Shown: one piece after another, positions 41,383 to 54,300 of the stretch | Layout: every line of letters begins with the position of its first letter | Numbering within the stretch: the first letter of the stretch is position 1 | NCBI GenBank assembly: GCA_006937955.1 | Contig: SSNP01000108.1 | Coordinates: 359,377 to 423,376, forward strand | Direction: 5' to 3' | From: Pachypanchax playfairii | Taxonomy: Eukaryota; Chordata; Actinopteri; Cyprinodontiformes; Aplocheilidae | DNA: 64,000 bases | Made by a program: the position numbers and the translations under genes | Notes under the pieces: generated by a model | What the model saw: the letters and a program-made list of their open reading frames with translations, nothing else | The model's database searches: none | What the model was told of the DNA's origin: nothing

Positions 41383-41947
41383 TATATAGAGTCTGCAGTA
41401 TGTAAGGACGAGTGTGATGGAGAAGCATGCTGCGCTGCGTAGTGGTTGGTGTGTCCTGTGTAAACATAAACAGCAGACTGGTCACAGAGAAATGATCCAG
41501 CAGTTTGTCAGTATGGCTACATTTCTTCTAAGTGGCTTTAACTACATGCCCACATGCTAAAATACAAAGATGGGGCATTGCATGATTTACCTTTGCATGG
41601 TTTTTACATTTTATTAGTTGAATTTTTCTAACTTCGTGTCTTTCCCTTCTCAAGCAACTGGCCCCTCGTGCAACTGTAGGGGCCAAAATGCCGTCAGATC
41701 GCCGGCTGAGCAGTTTTCAGTTTGCTCCAGCTTTTTACTGTCCGCTTTCATCTACAGTCTTCTTCCTGTAACTGCTCCTGAGTACATTTAGTGCTCCTCC
41801 ATTTCCACAGCTATCTGCTGTAAGTGGATCAGAGGAGGAGAGGGACGGGCACTGAGGAGGGTCTCTTTTCAACCCCTCACTCACTTCTTTCCCTTTTAAC
41901 ACACCTTCCTGTGCTCATAGTGGCTGGCGTTCCTTTCCTTCATGCCA
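39843..41947 (-). other. Probable myo9a 3' UTR
   Basis: About 2.1 kb with no recognised transposon and no coding frame, downstream of the myo9a stop. AATAAA on the minus strand at 39848-39843 is a candidate poly(A) signal. A (TAA)n microsatellite lies at 41346-41382. The UTR length is inferred, not shown. Confidence 0.4.
41346..41382. repeat. (TAA)n microsatellite
   Basis: About 12 TAA units in the likely myo9a 3' UTR. Confidence 0.95.
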
Positions 41948-42315
41948 TCACACCATGAACTCATTGCTGCCATACAGAACCAGCTGCTGTGACCCCGAGC
42001 TAAAGTCTGAGTCTCTCCGATGGCTTCGAGAGGAGTCGCGGGGTGAGCTGTGGCTCAACCGGAGCCTGTTACGAGTCTTTTTTATTCTTTGATCCCCTTC
42101 TGGCTCCGCCAGTGGGGTCCCCAGTCCACAGGAAGTGAGCAGGGGCCCAGAGGATGAGGAGCGTAAGCGGTAGTGAAGAGATGAAGAACTGGAAGTGATG
42201 CAGCCTTGAGAGGAGATGGTGGAGGTGGAGTCAGCGGAGTCCAGAGAGTCTGGCTGGCAGTGCAGAAGCCGTCTGCTTTTTCCCTTAGACTTCCTGGATC
42301 GACATGACCCGCGTT
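41948..42315 (-). CDS. myo9a: myo9a last exon and stop
   Basis: Basic/Ser-rich tail (RGSCRSRKSKGKSRRLLHC, later NRLRLSHSSPRDSSRSHRR) ending QQLVLYGSNEFMV and TGA at 41950-41948. Human MYO9A ends in a similar NNEFMV. Acceptor TTTCCCAG. Confidence 0.87.
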
Positions 42316-45300
42316 CTGGGAAAACAGAGCAGTGGTTAAAGATATTCTATCTGACTAATACAGAAAGGGAAGATCTTCATTCTTTGCTTTTTGCTATCAA
42401 ATCCATCAGAGAGCAGTTAGCAGTGATCAGCTGTTCCAAGGTGAGTGTTTCACTGCTGCTGCTGCTCTTGAAGGTTTTCCAGTTCATAATAACATTTACA
42501 TCACTGTTAAGTTCTCATTTAGACAGTTAGTTACATTTTCTCTGGTGATTTCCAGAGTCAGGTAGCTGTTGGGGAAGTTATGGCAGGAATATTGTCTCGT
42601 TTCTGCTGGAATGTAATTATAAATTTACAATAATGAAAAAGTCTGTAAAGAATATGTATTTCTGCTCATCTGGGTCCAGCTGTTAGTTTGTAGAAACAAA
42701 GGTTATTAACTGATGAAATGAGTTTATTCAGTGTGCAGGAAAAGTATTAAATGTTCCTAACCTTCCCCTCGAAATGGACTTTGGAATGAAACTTAATGTT
42801 TCCATGTATAATATGCACTTTACTGAAGAAGTGTTAGGTAGCAATGAAGAACATATTTAAAAATGAGTTAGACCTGAAAAAATTCAATGTGTAGAAAAAG
42901 ACAGATATTTTGGATTTTAGGATACGTTTACCTTTTTAACAAAATAATACCTCCACAGGGTGTTTACAGGGTTGTAGAATGAAAATACAGCATTTCCTTT
43001 AAAAATTATATTTGAAGTAAAATATTATAAAATATTAATTTTGACGGGCACAACGTTGGTATTTTGTTTAAATCTACCAGCCAATAGCTGGCAGAGCAAC
43101 GGGCACCATTTTGGGTTGCCTTACACCATAAATACTCCAGCACAGTGAGGCTGGTACTGTGGAGTCTGCAGGTCAAGCAGCTGGAAGCACCGGGGACATG
43201 TGGTGATTATATACCTTATTTGGTTGCCATGGGGGGTTTCCATGTGACGAGGAAGTTCTGTGTGGAAAAATTTTTTATTAGCTGCTATTAGAAGCTAGCT
43301 AATACGTAGCTACATGTTGCTGAAGTGGAGAAGCTTCGACTAGAAGACACACCACAGAGGATTTTACTGCTTTTTTTATTTTATTGGATAAGTGGGGCGT
43401 GCAGGATGGTGTGTGAGGAGAACAGAGGATCTTAGGAGGGACTGCAGGAAGTTTTGGAGCTGCAGGACAACTGTGAACTCTTTGCCACGGACTGAATCGA
43501 TGACTGAGCTACAAAAAGGTAGGAGCTGCTTTTATCAGAATCAGTGTGATCAGCGGGGCTGGAGAGCATGATTAGTGAATTGAAATCATTATATTTTATT
43601 GTATTGTTCTTTTGGTGAGGAATATTGGTCGACCTCGGCATCTGAGCGCACGTGCGGGGTTAACGAGCCTGGTACCCAGATGGCTGAAGGTTTTGTGCCG
43701 TGTTATTCTGTTCATATTACACCTTTAACAAATGTCCATTGATTAGCAATTTTATTTGTAACTTTTGAGAAATATTTTATAAAACCAGAAAAAATTATTG
43801 TTTTTTCCTTCAAAATTAAATCTGTTGAACAATTTTTTGTTCGTTGTGGTATAATATAGTATTTAATACATTCAAACAGTAAAAACTGGCAGCAAAGAAT
43901 CCTGTATTTCTGTTATTCCTGTGTTTATTTTAATGAGCTGCTGTAAAATATCATAAAAAGTAAATAATAAATAAACAAATAAATCAGAAATCCAACTTTA
44001 ACTTTAAACCCAGGAGGTTTATGTAATACACACACACACACACACACACACAAGTGTGTTTTGGTATCCTTTTGGGGACCGTCCATTGACTTCCATTGAT
44101 TTTAGTAACTAGATTTATACCTAACCCAAACCCTTTTACTAACCTTAACCATTACTGATCTATAACTAACCCTAAGACTAACTAAAACTCTATTCACACC
44201 ATACCTATAAACCTAACCCCTAACCCTAAAAAGGGGAGTCCCCCCCATGGGGACCAGGCTTCGGTCCCCACAAGAACCCTCGGACCCCAGAAAGATAGTA
44301 AAAGTCAGGAAACTGGTCCCCAGGAGGTCAGAAATACAAACCCCCCCCCACACACACACACACCTGAAGGCTGGCATGTGGCTCCTTCCGTCTCCATGGT
44401 GATGTTCTCAGAACTGTCCCCCGTGTCAATAGAGGCTTCAGATTCTGGCGTCTCATCGTCGGACGCCCGTGGCTCCAAAATCAACATCTCATATGTCAGT
44501 TCCTCCCTGAAGACACACAGATATCAACCTTGGGTTCCTTTTCATCATCAAATACTTTAGAATGATCCACTCAGCACACAGAGATCACGTCAAGCGGGAA
44601 CAGAAAGATCCTCCTCCAGAACTTTGATATTTAAGATTCAGATGTGAAACATCAGCTTACTTCTCCTTCTGCAGACTCTCGATTTGTTCTGTAAGGACTC
44701 GCTCCTCCTGCTGCATTGCTAACTGCTGCTGCTCGTTCAGCCTGCTCTCCGATGTATCCTCTGCCCCCCCTCCTTCTCCTCCTCCTGCAGCTTCTCCATC
44801 CACCACAGTGGAAGCTTTGGGGCTGAGGGGAGGCGAGGGCATGTGGGAGCTGCTTTGTCGGACATGACCTTTGCTCTAAAAGTTCAGATACAAACAGAAA
44901 AAACTAAAGATAATTAGTGCGGATGCTAAATGAACAGCTAATTGTTAATAGAGACAATGATGAAGCACTGACAAGGACATTTCACTCAGCTTGGACATCT
45001 GGACCAACATGCTGACTAAACAGATAAACTCACTAAAGTTTACAACATCACTGCTAAGAAAAATGACTGTGAAGTCAGCTGATTTGTACACGAACACAAA
45101 CGCACCACCATCAAAACAAACACAGTCATTACCTTATATTTAGCTGCGTTATGCTGCATGTGAACACATTGTGAAGCAAAAAGCAAAGCGATCAGTTAGA
45201 CTGACGTACTCAGAGCACAAACATAAATACAAGTACACGGGAACAGGAAGAGGTACTTTGCACTTCCAAACTGGGTTGTTCTGTTGGCTCCATTTGGGGG

Positions 45301-48300
45301 AGAAGAACTGCAATACTGCTCTAAAGATTCTACTGAAAACGTTGACATAGATAACATGGAGTTAGTATGTTAAAGGTGAAGCGTCGTCAGTTCAATAATG
45401 TCCCCTGAGGTGAAACTAAAAACAATTTGAGATTTAACACTAGAACCCCTGAATATTAAATTTCCTACTAAGAAGAAAATGTACATTTGCTACACATGCA
45501 TTTACATGAAACAATGGAGGTATCTTTGCAGGGGGGAAGGGGGGCGGGGTCAGGGTTGTTAGGCTTTGGTGTTTGTTTTTTGTTTTCTCTAGGGGTTTTT
45601 CCAGATTCTCCAGGTGATCTTTATTTTGGAGTTTGTTTGGTTTCCTGTTTTATTTTTGTTTCCTGTTCCTGTGTTTTGTTGGGTGCATTAACATCAGTGC
45701 TTCAAGTGGGCCAGTACTTTCAGTGTACCGGGAATTATTTCACTTTTCCCACAGCAGTGAGTCTCCCAATGCCCCCCCAACCCGACCTCTCCACAGTTTA
45801 CAGCTTGTAGCTAACTTATTGATAATATAAATAGCCTCAAATGAAAACCCATTGTTTTGGCACACTCTGCTTGCCGTACATCAGAGGAAAACGGTCATAG
45901 CTGTGGTGTTGACCCTGCTACATATGGACTTATTTTCAGATTAAAAGTCCGATAATATTGTTAAAGTCTCATGAGTTTGTTGACACCAGAACTAATACTG
46001 AGAAGAAATACATTTTACAGTAATAAGCTTATTGATGTCTGAAGGCTAAATGGGACTGATCACTTATTTTATGTTTTTAAGAAGGTTTTATAATCTAACT
46101 TTGATTTTTAAACGTTTTTTCTTGTCCACGTTAACGTCATGTGGCTTGAAGTTAATAAAGTTAAAAATAAAAGAGGCTCCATAACAGGGAAGTACTGCCA
46201 TGTCATTTTAATCTTAAAGCACTGGACAACATGACTCTTTATACTGATGAGGAAACCCTGATACGTGAGGACTCAATGTGCTGCAAAACACCGACTGTCA
46301 AGCTAAAAACTGGAAACTAAACAAAGTATTAGACACGTAACAGAACGAATAGACTGACAGACACGATTAGTGCTGTGAACGAATGTTACAGACAGCATGA
46401 ATCGAGGAGACTGATGGACAGGACAGGACGGGTAACGTGGCGTGGGAGGGGTATACATACCGGGGTAGCAGTGCGGGAAATGCTCATGAACCTAACAGCA
46501 ATTAGTACAGGTTTCTGGAAAGAAGGGGCATGGAAGGAAGGACATATCAGGGTTAGGGACTTGTGTAGGTATTCATGGAAGTACGGATTGTGCCATTTGT
46601 AGGTAAGAAGTCTTAGATTTTAGATTAAACAGGAAATAAGCTGAAAATCTAAGAAAAAGTGTGCATGTGATGATGAATGGACTGGTTTCCAGCTTCAAGC
46701 TATATCACTGACTACCTTTACATGCAGCCAATATTCGGGTTATGATCAGGTTAAGGTATTCGGGTTTCTGAAATGTTCAGAATAACCTGTTTACATGCAT
46801 AAGTAGAGAGAGTTACCCCTGTATACATGAAACTTGTAATAACCTGATTTAAACGCGGATGTTGGGGTAGCGTCATGACGTAAGGACTACTTCAAGACAC
46901 AATATGCATCATTTTCTTCTTCCTGTATCCAAAAACAACAACAGCAAAATACCAAGGGTGTTTCTCAAAGCCAAGGAACCTTGCCTTGATGCCTTGGTCC
47001 TGCCCCGGTTGCCTAGGAGATACGTCATTGGGACCCACCGAGGCGCGTTCTAATGTTCATGTGCTACGGAGGCATCTGTCCTCGGTTTGCCGGCTGTTTA
47101 GCTAACATACCAAGGATACATGGGACGTGCCTTGATGCCTTTCCTCGGTCACAAATTTCCCAGAATACATTGCGGTATTTTAAAAAAAATGGCGGTTGAG
47201 GAGAAGCAGCAGCTACTTCAAAGGTTTAAATGTAAGTTAACAGATTGTTGCTATCGGGCTTATATTTAAAATGTTTTTTTTTTTTTTTTAATCCAAAGCA
47301 GTTATATGGTTGGTTAGTTGCTTTGTAGTTGCAGCTTCGGTGGCTAGAAGGTATTAACTCACTTGCACATTTATTTTATTTTTATTAACATTTCTAGCTC
47401 CATGGGCGATGGGCGGGACGTAAACAGTGCGCATGAGCAGGCAGCTGCGGTCACGTGAGTGAAGTCTGGTCCAATGTCCTCGTAAGCAAGATGCCTCCTC
47501 TACCAAGGCAGTGCCTCAGTAGGCAAGGTTCCTTGACATTGAGAACCACCCCTTATTATTTGTTTGTTTGTTTAGCGCCTCGGTTAAAGGGTCTTAAAAG
47601 GGTTATTGGCTGCATGTAAACGCAGTCAGCGTTTAACAGTCATGGTTTAAAAATGTCTTGAATTTTGTACATTTTCCTGTCATGTTGTTCCTGGTAAAGC
47701 GTTTCCCTCATCCTATATTAAACACAGTAACCCTGCTCTGCTGCACACTGTCAGTCAGGTGTGTACGCTGGTCAAAAAGTTCCCAAAACTGTCCTCAGAA
47801 AACCCTCCAGAGTCTACAACACCATCACAAATACCTGAAAACAGCTACAGAGCTCGTATGTGTCTAAAACAAATAACCAGTTAAACATCAGCTGTTAAAC
47901 TATTTCATCAAGATGAGCGTTTAACATAATATTCAGTGTAATTCTGTTTTCTTTAGAAGATATTTAGTATTTCATTTTGTTTTGTTCCACTTTGTTGTAC
48001 ACTTGTTTGATAACATTCTGATATTTTTCATACAATCTGTTGGTCTTTCAGCCTGACACTGGTTTTATATTTGATCTCAGTGATTAAATTAATATGATCA
48101 AAGTATCAATAGCCGACACACATTTTCAATCTGTGTCATTATTAGATGAAATTTCTGTCACTAATGTTAAACAGAGTTACTGTCAACACATTTGTTTGTT
48201 TCTGTAAATAAAACAATATTGTAAATTAAATTATATTATGTTATTATAGCTTATGTGAGATCCCATTTAGGAAGAAGCTAGTTAGAATTTTTGTTTGTTA

Positions 48301-51300
48301 TGGAAAAATATAGAAACAAAAAATAAACAATAACTCTGTTAATAAGACTGTAGAACAGCACATGTGCAGAAGGAATCAGTAGCACATCTCACCAGGCAGC
48401 TTATTTCAACAGAACACCGGCTGTCTGAGACACGGCTGCAGAAAAGTTATTTAGTACTGATTTAACGTTCTCAGATAATATTTAAAACTGTAGTAAAATC
48501 ATAAATAGAGAGCAAGTATAAAGTTGTTTTTCACTTTTGTTTAATAAAGTATATTTATTTGGTGTAACTTTATTTATTTTTTTTTAATAAAAAACTAACA
48601 TCTGTGGATGAAAGATGTGAAGAAACACACAGAAATGACGTCCTGCCATGATTGTGACCATGCAGCTGCTCACTGAGCTGAACTTTATTTAAATTATTAT
48701 TATTAGAAAGAAAACATGATTTAAAACCCTCATTCAGTTAAATTCATAAATTCATATGGAACGATTTACATTTCAAAGTTGGAACCTGAGTCTGGTCTTA
48801 CCATGGACCTCCTGATGTGGGTCAGTCTGCTCTTGGCTTTGCTCTCGGCAAATTCCAAACTGCTTATATCCTTTAAACGAGCTTTATACTTGTTCATCTG
48901 CTCGTTGATGATCAGCTCCACACACCTACAGAGAGCAGTTACATCATGTGATCACAGAGTAAACAACAAGTCAACTGCCTGATGATTATCTGTCATATCT
49001 ACTGGCATTGTTTTAAATGTTTGTTTGTTTAATCTAAGAGTTTTTAAAAAAGAAACTGAGATTAATTTTCTGTTTATTTAATAGATTTTGCCTTTCATTC
49101 AAACTGCTTGGGTTGGAAGTTTCAGGTTTGTTATTCGAACCAAAGAATGAAAAGTCATCGGGGTCATGAAGGTTTTCCTCCTTCAAACCATTCAGAGTGT
49201 ACGTTATCTTTAGAATGTAGGTGGACAGCTGAGTCTTGACCTTTAGATCTGGTTCTTCTGTGTCTGTGGAGAAGTGGTTTAGTTTCCCCTCTGTAGAGGT
49301 CTGAACAGTCCTCACTCCACTGGACTGTGTTCACTACTCAGTTTGTGTTCAGGTGTTTTAGCTCAAGGGTGAACCAGTTTCTTTGGATCTGGGATCTGGT
49401 TCTTTCAGTCAGGATCCAGATCTCATGACCAGCTAAGGGTCAGAACGTAGACAGACCAGTATACCAAGAGTCTTTTAGCTCAGCTTCTTCTTCTCTACGA
49501 CAGACTGAAGCAATGTCTTCATCACTGAGGACGAAACTCTAATCCATCAGCCAATCTGACGTTGTTCATTCATGAACAAGTTGACTAGAACTTTGAAAGT
49601 AGCTGGTGAGAACGAGATATAGTGGACAACGCTTATATGCACAAAAATGCTGGGCACATTCATGTGTCATAGAGAATCCATACGCTTATATGCACAAAAC
49701 ATTTGGAGGTATCATACATGCATCTCACTAAATCTCACTGTTTCTCACCAGTTACTTGACTGTGCACCTCCGCTGGTGTTCTCACACACACTCTCGCTGT
49801 TAGGTGTGTGGAACTAGCCTGCTCTGGCGTTTACGCATGCATGTCTGGCTCGTCTGCCTGAAGCTGTCAGACGGTTGCCAAAAAATAATCACCGACTTCT
49901 TCAGTATGAAATAGTGTCACATGTAACATTTGTTCTAGTTTTTATTGCCCGATCATGTGTTCTTAATATCCGATATAGAAAACTGTTCTGTTACTAACTG
50001 TAACTTAATCTGTGTCTTTACCGTTGTGTCCATGCACGCGTATCTGGCGCATCTGTTAGCAGTGTTATATTGGATCCGCTCTACGAGTATATAACTCTGT
50101 CTGTTTGAGAGTTTTATTCTTATAATATATTGTAATTGCGTTATTACATCATTTCTGATTATCTGTTATCAATACTGAACACTGCTACCCGTGTTTACAG
50201 TCCAAATGACCACATATGCACAAATGTGCATATTTGAGACTTCATTACTAGAAATCTGCACATCCTGGTTTATGTGAAAAAGTGTCCACAGGGTATAAAT
50301 GCAATACTGATTGATATGAAGTAGTAAAATAACTTTAAACCACGTGAAAAAAACTGCTTAAATGTCACGATGGCTGGAAGTGTATTTCATAGTCTTTATG
50401 CTGAGGAAAAGTGTGTCCTACACAGTTACTGTGTGCTTGGTTTTAATGAAGGATGGGTGCTTTTTGGGGACCAGTGTTTGAACATACGCTGTGGTTTTGC
50501 TGATGTCTTGGACACTCTGCAGCGGGTCAATAAAGTCAGGACAACGGAGGATGCAGGGAGCGAAGACGATAGCAAGGGCATTGGCAGACATCCTGTTTGT
50601 CTCCTCCTGCAGGGAAATCCTACAAAATAAACCCCCCCACAGATCACTGAAACTGAGGTAAACAACCAAGATGAATAATCTGTATAAAAACCAAGTGCAT
50701 TTGCCTTAAAAAAATTATATGTCTTTTAACCTTTTAGGCACCAAAACCACAGAATTGTAACAGGTCTGTAACTATAAATAGCACATATTGTTTCTACCCA
50801 CCACTAGATGGCAGTGTGGTTAATATTCTGGTAAAGTGAGTATCTTTTTCATTAGAGAGAGAGAAGAAGCGTCTTTTACCGTTCACTGTTTTTTAAGATA
50901 AAACAATAAAATATTATAATCTGTGTCACCTGCAGGGACAGAAGGAATAGTTACATATCAGACATTTTGTTCAGAATTGTTGTGAATTGCAGTTTCTTGA
51001 AATTTAAACTGTTTTTATGCAAATAAAATTCTTTAAAAAACACAAATTGTTATCATTTTGTTCAGAGTTGTGTGAGGGAATTTTGACACTTTATGAACAT
51101 AAACTCACAATTCAATGACTTTTTTATAATTTACAGAATTTTTATTTATTTTTACATAAATACAACCATAAAAAACAATTAAATTGAGTACTTTTAAAAA
51201 TATTAACCTTATTAGGAAACTCTGGTGCCTAAAGGGTTAAAATCTAATAGAATTTTTAGGTTTTTGGCCCAGACCTGATCTCATATCACTGACCTGACCA

Positions 51301-54300
51301 GATGGAAGATCAGGCGTTCCAGCGTGCAGAGGTGAGTCCTGCTGAGCTGGTCAATCACTGAGTACACTCCTCGGATCGTTTCCTTTTTGTCTGGATGACC
51401 TGAAATGAGAAACACATGATGTTGGACTTCATATTTCAGGTTAGTGTGATTTCAGAGACAGACTGAGCTCACCTGTGGCTCTGAGGAAGTGCTCGTACAG
51501 TTCAAAGGTCATGAGTGGGTTGGGCAGGTCCCGGAGCCACTGTTTGAGCACGCTGGCAATGACGTGGATGTTGTAGTCATCCAGGTTAATGCTGCTCACA
51601 TCTACAGCAGAAGGACACGTTCACATAATGTCAGCATCATTTCTGTTCTTTGTTGTTCTCATGGAGAACTGAGAGTTTGTACAACCCTTTAATGGGTTTA
51701 TCCTTATCCAGCTGACAAGTGCATGTTGAAATAGTTTCAGCAGCTTCTATGCATTTAGTCATGTTTAGACAAAATGATGAAACATTTGTGGAAAAAAAGG
51801 ATTTAAAACAAGAAGTTAATCAGAAACAAAAAAGATTTGCACAAAATACAAAAAAACATTAAAATATTCAAACTTTCTGACTTGTGGTTGTGTGTCAGAC
51901 TTACCTGTGTCCAGCCCCTGTCTAAGTTCTTTGATCTTATTGGTGGAACCTGACTTCCTATATATTCCCTCCGTGTAGAGGCCGTGCATCTCGATGTAGT
52001 TGATGAGTTTCTCCACCAGCTGAGGGACGGTGCGTTCGTCACTGGTCAGTCGGGACAACTCCACACTGAACTGCCGAGACGACAGCTCTGGGTCATACTG
52101 ACAGAAAAAAAACAAACAGAAATATGACACGTTGTGGGTCATAACTATGGGGTGCCATTTGTAAAGTTACAGAGTCAAATATTAACAGCAATATTTTTGG
52201 TTATTTAGCCTGTCATAGGGGTAAAAAATAGGGGTCATTTTTCAAATTCATATTTTCACCTTGTTATTCATTTATTTATAAATGTTAAATGTACCTACTA
52301 AATATTTAGTTAGCAAGCTAAATATTTAATTTGAAGTTAAATGTTTAGTTTACAACAAAATAATTATTTTCAAAATTAAATATTTAATTTGCAAACTAAA
52401 TAAATATTTAATTTGAATATCCATACAATAAGTAGTTAGTTTGGAAAATAAACATTTAACCTCAAAATAAATATTTAGCATGCTAACTAAATATTTAGTT
52501 AGTAAATGTAACATTTATAAATAAATGAATAACAAGATGAAAATATGCATCTGAAAAATGAATCCCAAATAACCAAAAATAATGCTCTTAATATTTGACA
52601 ATCTAATTTTATAAACGGCACCCCATACGTAACAGGTCTGAGTGTGGCCGCTTTTAGTTTGAGTTCATCCTGAGTTACTGGAGAAATCTTTCCTGACAAC
52701 AAAACCGGATCCATATTATAAACTACTAAATGATTTTGTGCATCATTTTGAACACACAAAGAAGAAAACTTCTAATTGTTCAGATATTTGAACAGAAAAC
52801 AACAGAAAGTTGCAGTTTTGTTGTTTGTTTGAAGTTTAAGCTGCTTCTATAGAACCGAGCAGTCAAATAACCCAATTTCACTTTGTTCTAACCAGAACAA
52901 GTCCTGAAGGATAAATGGACCCCTTTAGTCTGAATCTGTGTGGAACCTTAAAGGTTGGATATGTAACATGAACACCACAGTGACATCTAGTGTGTAGATG
53001 TTGTAGTTGCAACAACAGAACAAGGTTTCCAGCCTTGTTCTGTGTGTATGTGCATGTGTAGCAACATTTCCACGCAAGTATTGATGCTGTGAAAATTTTT
53101 TATTTGGGTTCATCCATTATATTGTAGTGCCTCTTTATTCTAATAATACCATTTACATTTGACTGTGGAATAATCAAACGAGAATGAAATTTCACAAACT
53201 GTCATATTGCAGAGGTGGCCTCCTATCACAGTACCTCACCGAGATCTTCAACACCACAAATTTCCCATCACAAATGTTTTAAAAGGAGATTGTGTGGCTT
53301 GGTGTTGGATTTTAAACAGGTCAGCTGGAATTAAGAATTAACAGATGTGCCCAGATATTTTTGTCTATGTGCTGTAGTATTTATTCCCTTGCTTGTTCTT
53401 ATGAAAACCTGATCAAGTGGATTCTTTCTCTTGTTTTAGGCTGATGAGATTTTCTGAGTATTAATCTTGTGGAGTCCTTAACACCTTTAAAGGCTGAATA
53501 TGGAACAATTTAATAAAAAGCTTTATTTAAAAAAACATTGGGTCTTTAGAGGGGTGCAGAATGAAAATACAGTATTTCCATTAAAATAACATTCGAATTA
53601 AAATACAGTGGTCGACGGTTCTAAGCACAAAACTGCTGGGTATGTTCCTGTGTCATAGAGAATCCATACGCTTATACACAGCTCGCTTTGGATAAAAGCG
53701 TCTGCTAAATGACAGTAGTAGTAGTAGTAGTAGCTCCGACGGTTATATGCACAAAATATCGTATCATACATGCATCTCACTAAATCTCGCTGTTTCTCAC
53801 TAGTTACTTGACCGTATACCTCCGCTGGTGTTCTCAAACACTCTCGCTGTTTGGTGTGTGGAACTAAAAAAAATAATCACCGACTTCTTCAGTGTGAAAT
53901 AGTGTCACATGTAACATTTGTTCTATTTTTTATTGCCTGATCATGAGTTCTTAATATCCGATATAGAAAACCGTTCTGTTCTGTTACTAACTGTAACTTA
54001 ATCTGTGTCGTTACCTTTGTGTCCATGCGCGCTCATATCTGGAACATCTGTTTACTTATAGTGTCATAGTGGATCTGCTCTACGAGTATATAATTATGTC
54101 TGTTTGAGAGTTTTATTCTCCTAATATATTGTAATTGTGTTATTACATCATTTCTAATTATCTGTTATTAATACTGAACACGGCTACCCGTGTTTACAGT
54201 CCAAATGACCACAGACGGATAAATGCACACAACGCTTATATGCACAAAACTGCTGGGCACCAAGATCGTGCATATAACCGTCGACCACTGTATAACAAAA

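Noticed and set aside
44120..44230. Interstitial telomere repeat (CCTAAC-like)
   Set aside because: The repeats are degenerate and belong to a common teleost element between CA runs.
45487..45830. 107-residue hydrophobic frame
   Set aside because: Low-complexity T/G-rich intron sequence, no homology recognised.
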